Shown here piece by piece: positions 63,556 to 64,000 of a stretch of DNA of 64,000 nt. The stretch lies in NCBI GenBank assembly GCA_021156105.1, contig JAJNBD010000008.1:1-64000 (forward strand), given 5' to 3'. The position numbers and the translations under genes are program-made. Under the pieces are notes generated by a model. The model did not search any database, was not told where the DNA came from, and saw only the letters and a list, made by a program, of their open reading frames with translations. How positions within the stretch are numbered: position 1 is the first letter of the stretch; each line of letters starts with the position of its first letter. The stretch is from Gammaproteobacteria bacterium. GTDB taxonomy: Bacteria > Pseudomonadota > Gammaproteobacteria > CAISUE01.

Positions 63556-64000
63556 TTAATGATTCGCTGGAGCGCCTGGTGTGGGTATAGGAGCTGGATT
63601 TTGAGGCGTTGGTGGTGGTGCAGGATTAATTGGCGGCAAAGGTGTACCTGTATAAACAGGATTGTTAGCCCCTGGCCCATAAAGCTGTTGGTTGAGCACT
63701 GAGTTATAGGTAGGGTTATTGTTCGAGACTTGTCCTGGCGGAACAAAGCTTGGCTGGTTGTTATTGCTAACTAAGCTCTGTGCCATTTGTGCTAATTGTT
63801 GAGCAAGTTGTAAGCGTGCTATTTCAGTAGCCTGGTTTGATTGAGTATTTGTGCTGGCTGCTGGGTTTGTATTGTTGCCTGCAGCATAGCCAGGGTTAAT
63901 TGGTGGGGTGTCTGTTGGTTTACTAGCTGCGTTAGAGGCTGCTGGCGCAGGTGTGGCGCTAACAAAACTTTGTGGTGTGAGTGAGCCAGGAGGTGCAAAT
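63556..64000 (-). CDS. Pro/Asn/Gln-rich protein, C-terminal part (gene runs off the window)
   Basis: The frame is open on the minus strand from the window edge to a stop at 63556, at least 147 codons. A shorter frame from an internal Met would start at 63786, but the composition is the same upstream, so the gene continues. Repeated low-complexity segments are seen: PSFVPPGQVSNNNPTYN, FAPPGSLTPQSFVS, ATEIARLQLAQQLAQMAQSL, ending PAPIPTPGAPANH. No domain recognised. It could be the tail of a surface, secreted or secretion-system protein. Confidence 0.55.
   Translation of the reverse strand, partial: FAPPGSLTPQSFVSATPAPAASNAASKPTDTPPINPGYAAGNNTNPAASTNTQSNQATEIARLQLAQQLAQMAQSLVSNNNQPSFVPPGQVSNNNPTYNSVLNQQLYGPGANNPVYTGTPLPPINPAPPPTPQNPAPIPTPGAPANH

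Overview
The window looks like chromosome from an intracellular gammaproteobacterium of the order Legionellales (Legionella / Coxiella / Aquicella / Berkiella-like). It is AT-rich. Ordinary gammaproteobacterial housekeeping operons (rpmB-rpmG, rpmF-plsX-fabD, ribD-ribE-ribBA-ribH, sucCD, metG, murJ, dapF, ubiG, kdsB) are interleaved with genes of eukaryotic-like or effector-like character: F-box proteins, internally repeated alpha-solenoid proteins, a protein kinase, a Ulp1-like cysteine protease and a protein ending in a CaaX-type box. No database search was possible, so the taxonomic call and all effector calls are inference from motifs.

Layout. 1-3.5 kb: a MITE-like repeat, then a large F-box/repeat protein. 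3.6-6.5 kb: a PRPP-synthetase-like/thymidine phosphorylase (type 2) pair, tRNA-Ser(CGA) and a tandem repeat that copies the tRNA 3' end. 6.5-13.5 kb: a 1538-residue protein with a C-terminal Ulp1-like protease, and membrane proteins. 13.6-17.8 kb: kdsB, an SDR, an M28 peptidase homologue with an altered metal-site residue, and two four-helix-bundle DUF2383 proteins. 17.8-20.8 kb: secreted proteins, rpmB-rpmG, an Mth938-domain protein and the CaaX-ending protein. 20.8-26.9 kb: dapF, a beta-barrel protein, an E1-alpha/leucine dehydrogenase pair, a Pro/Ala-rich protein and ubiG. 27-31.7 kb: a secreted protein, two tandem amino-acid permeases and a TolA/TonB-like protein. 31.6-34 kb: a recent segmental duplication carrying two small paralogues, invaded by repeats. 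34-37 kb: a small F-box protein and a kinase. 37-39.6 kb: lipoprotein, fabD, plsX, rpmF. 40-42 kb: a paralogue of the first large effector-like protein and a PAS-LuxR regulator. 42-52.7 kb: terC, a DinG/YoaA helicase, murJ, two DsbB-like genes each preceded by a tiny membrane-protein gene, a malonyl-CoA synthetase, rnhB and metG. 53-56 kb: a gene remnant, a further MITE-like copy and two more unknown proteins. 56.3-60.1 kb: riboflavin operon with an FMN riboswitch. 60.2-63.5 kb: sucCD and an octaprenyl-diphosphate-synthase gene. 63.5 kb to the end: the 3' part of a Pro/Asn-rich gene.

The most interesting thread is regulatory. Four large or F-box effector-like genes (starts 272, 34376, 40055, 53409) share an upstream block of the form TTTCATaCCCCacAGAG. 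They also share a tandem TTAA-N7-TTAA motif that resembles the PmrA box of Legionella and Coxiella. In three of them a copy of the MITE-like repeat abuts this block. The two duplicated genes at 31.7-33.2 kb carry the same TTAA-N7-TTAA motif upstream. Together this suggests a coordinated effector regulon whose promoters are, or were, spread with a small mobile repeat.
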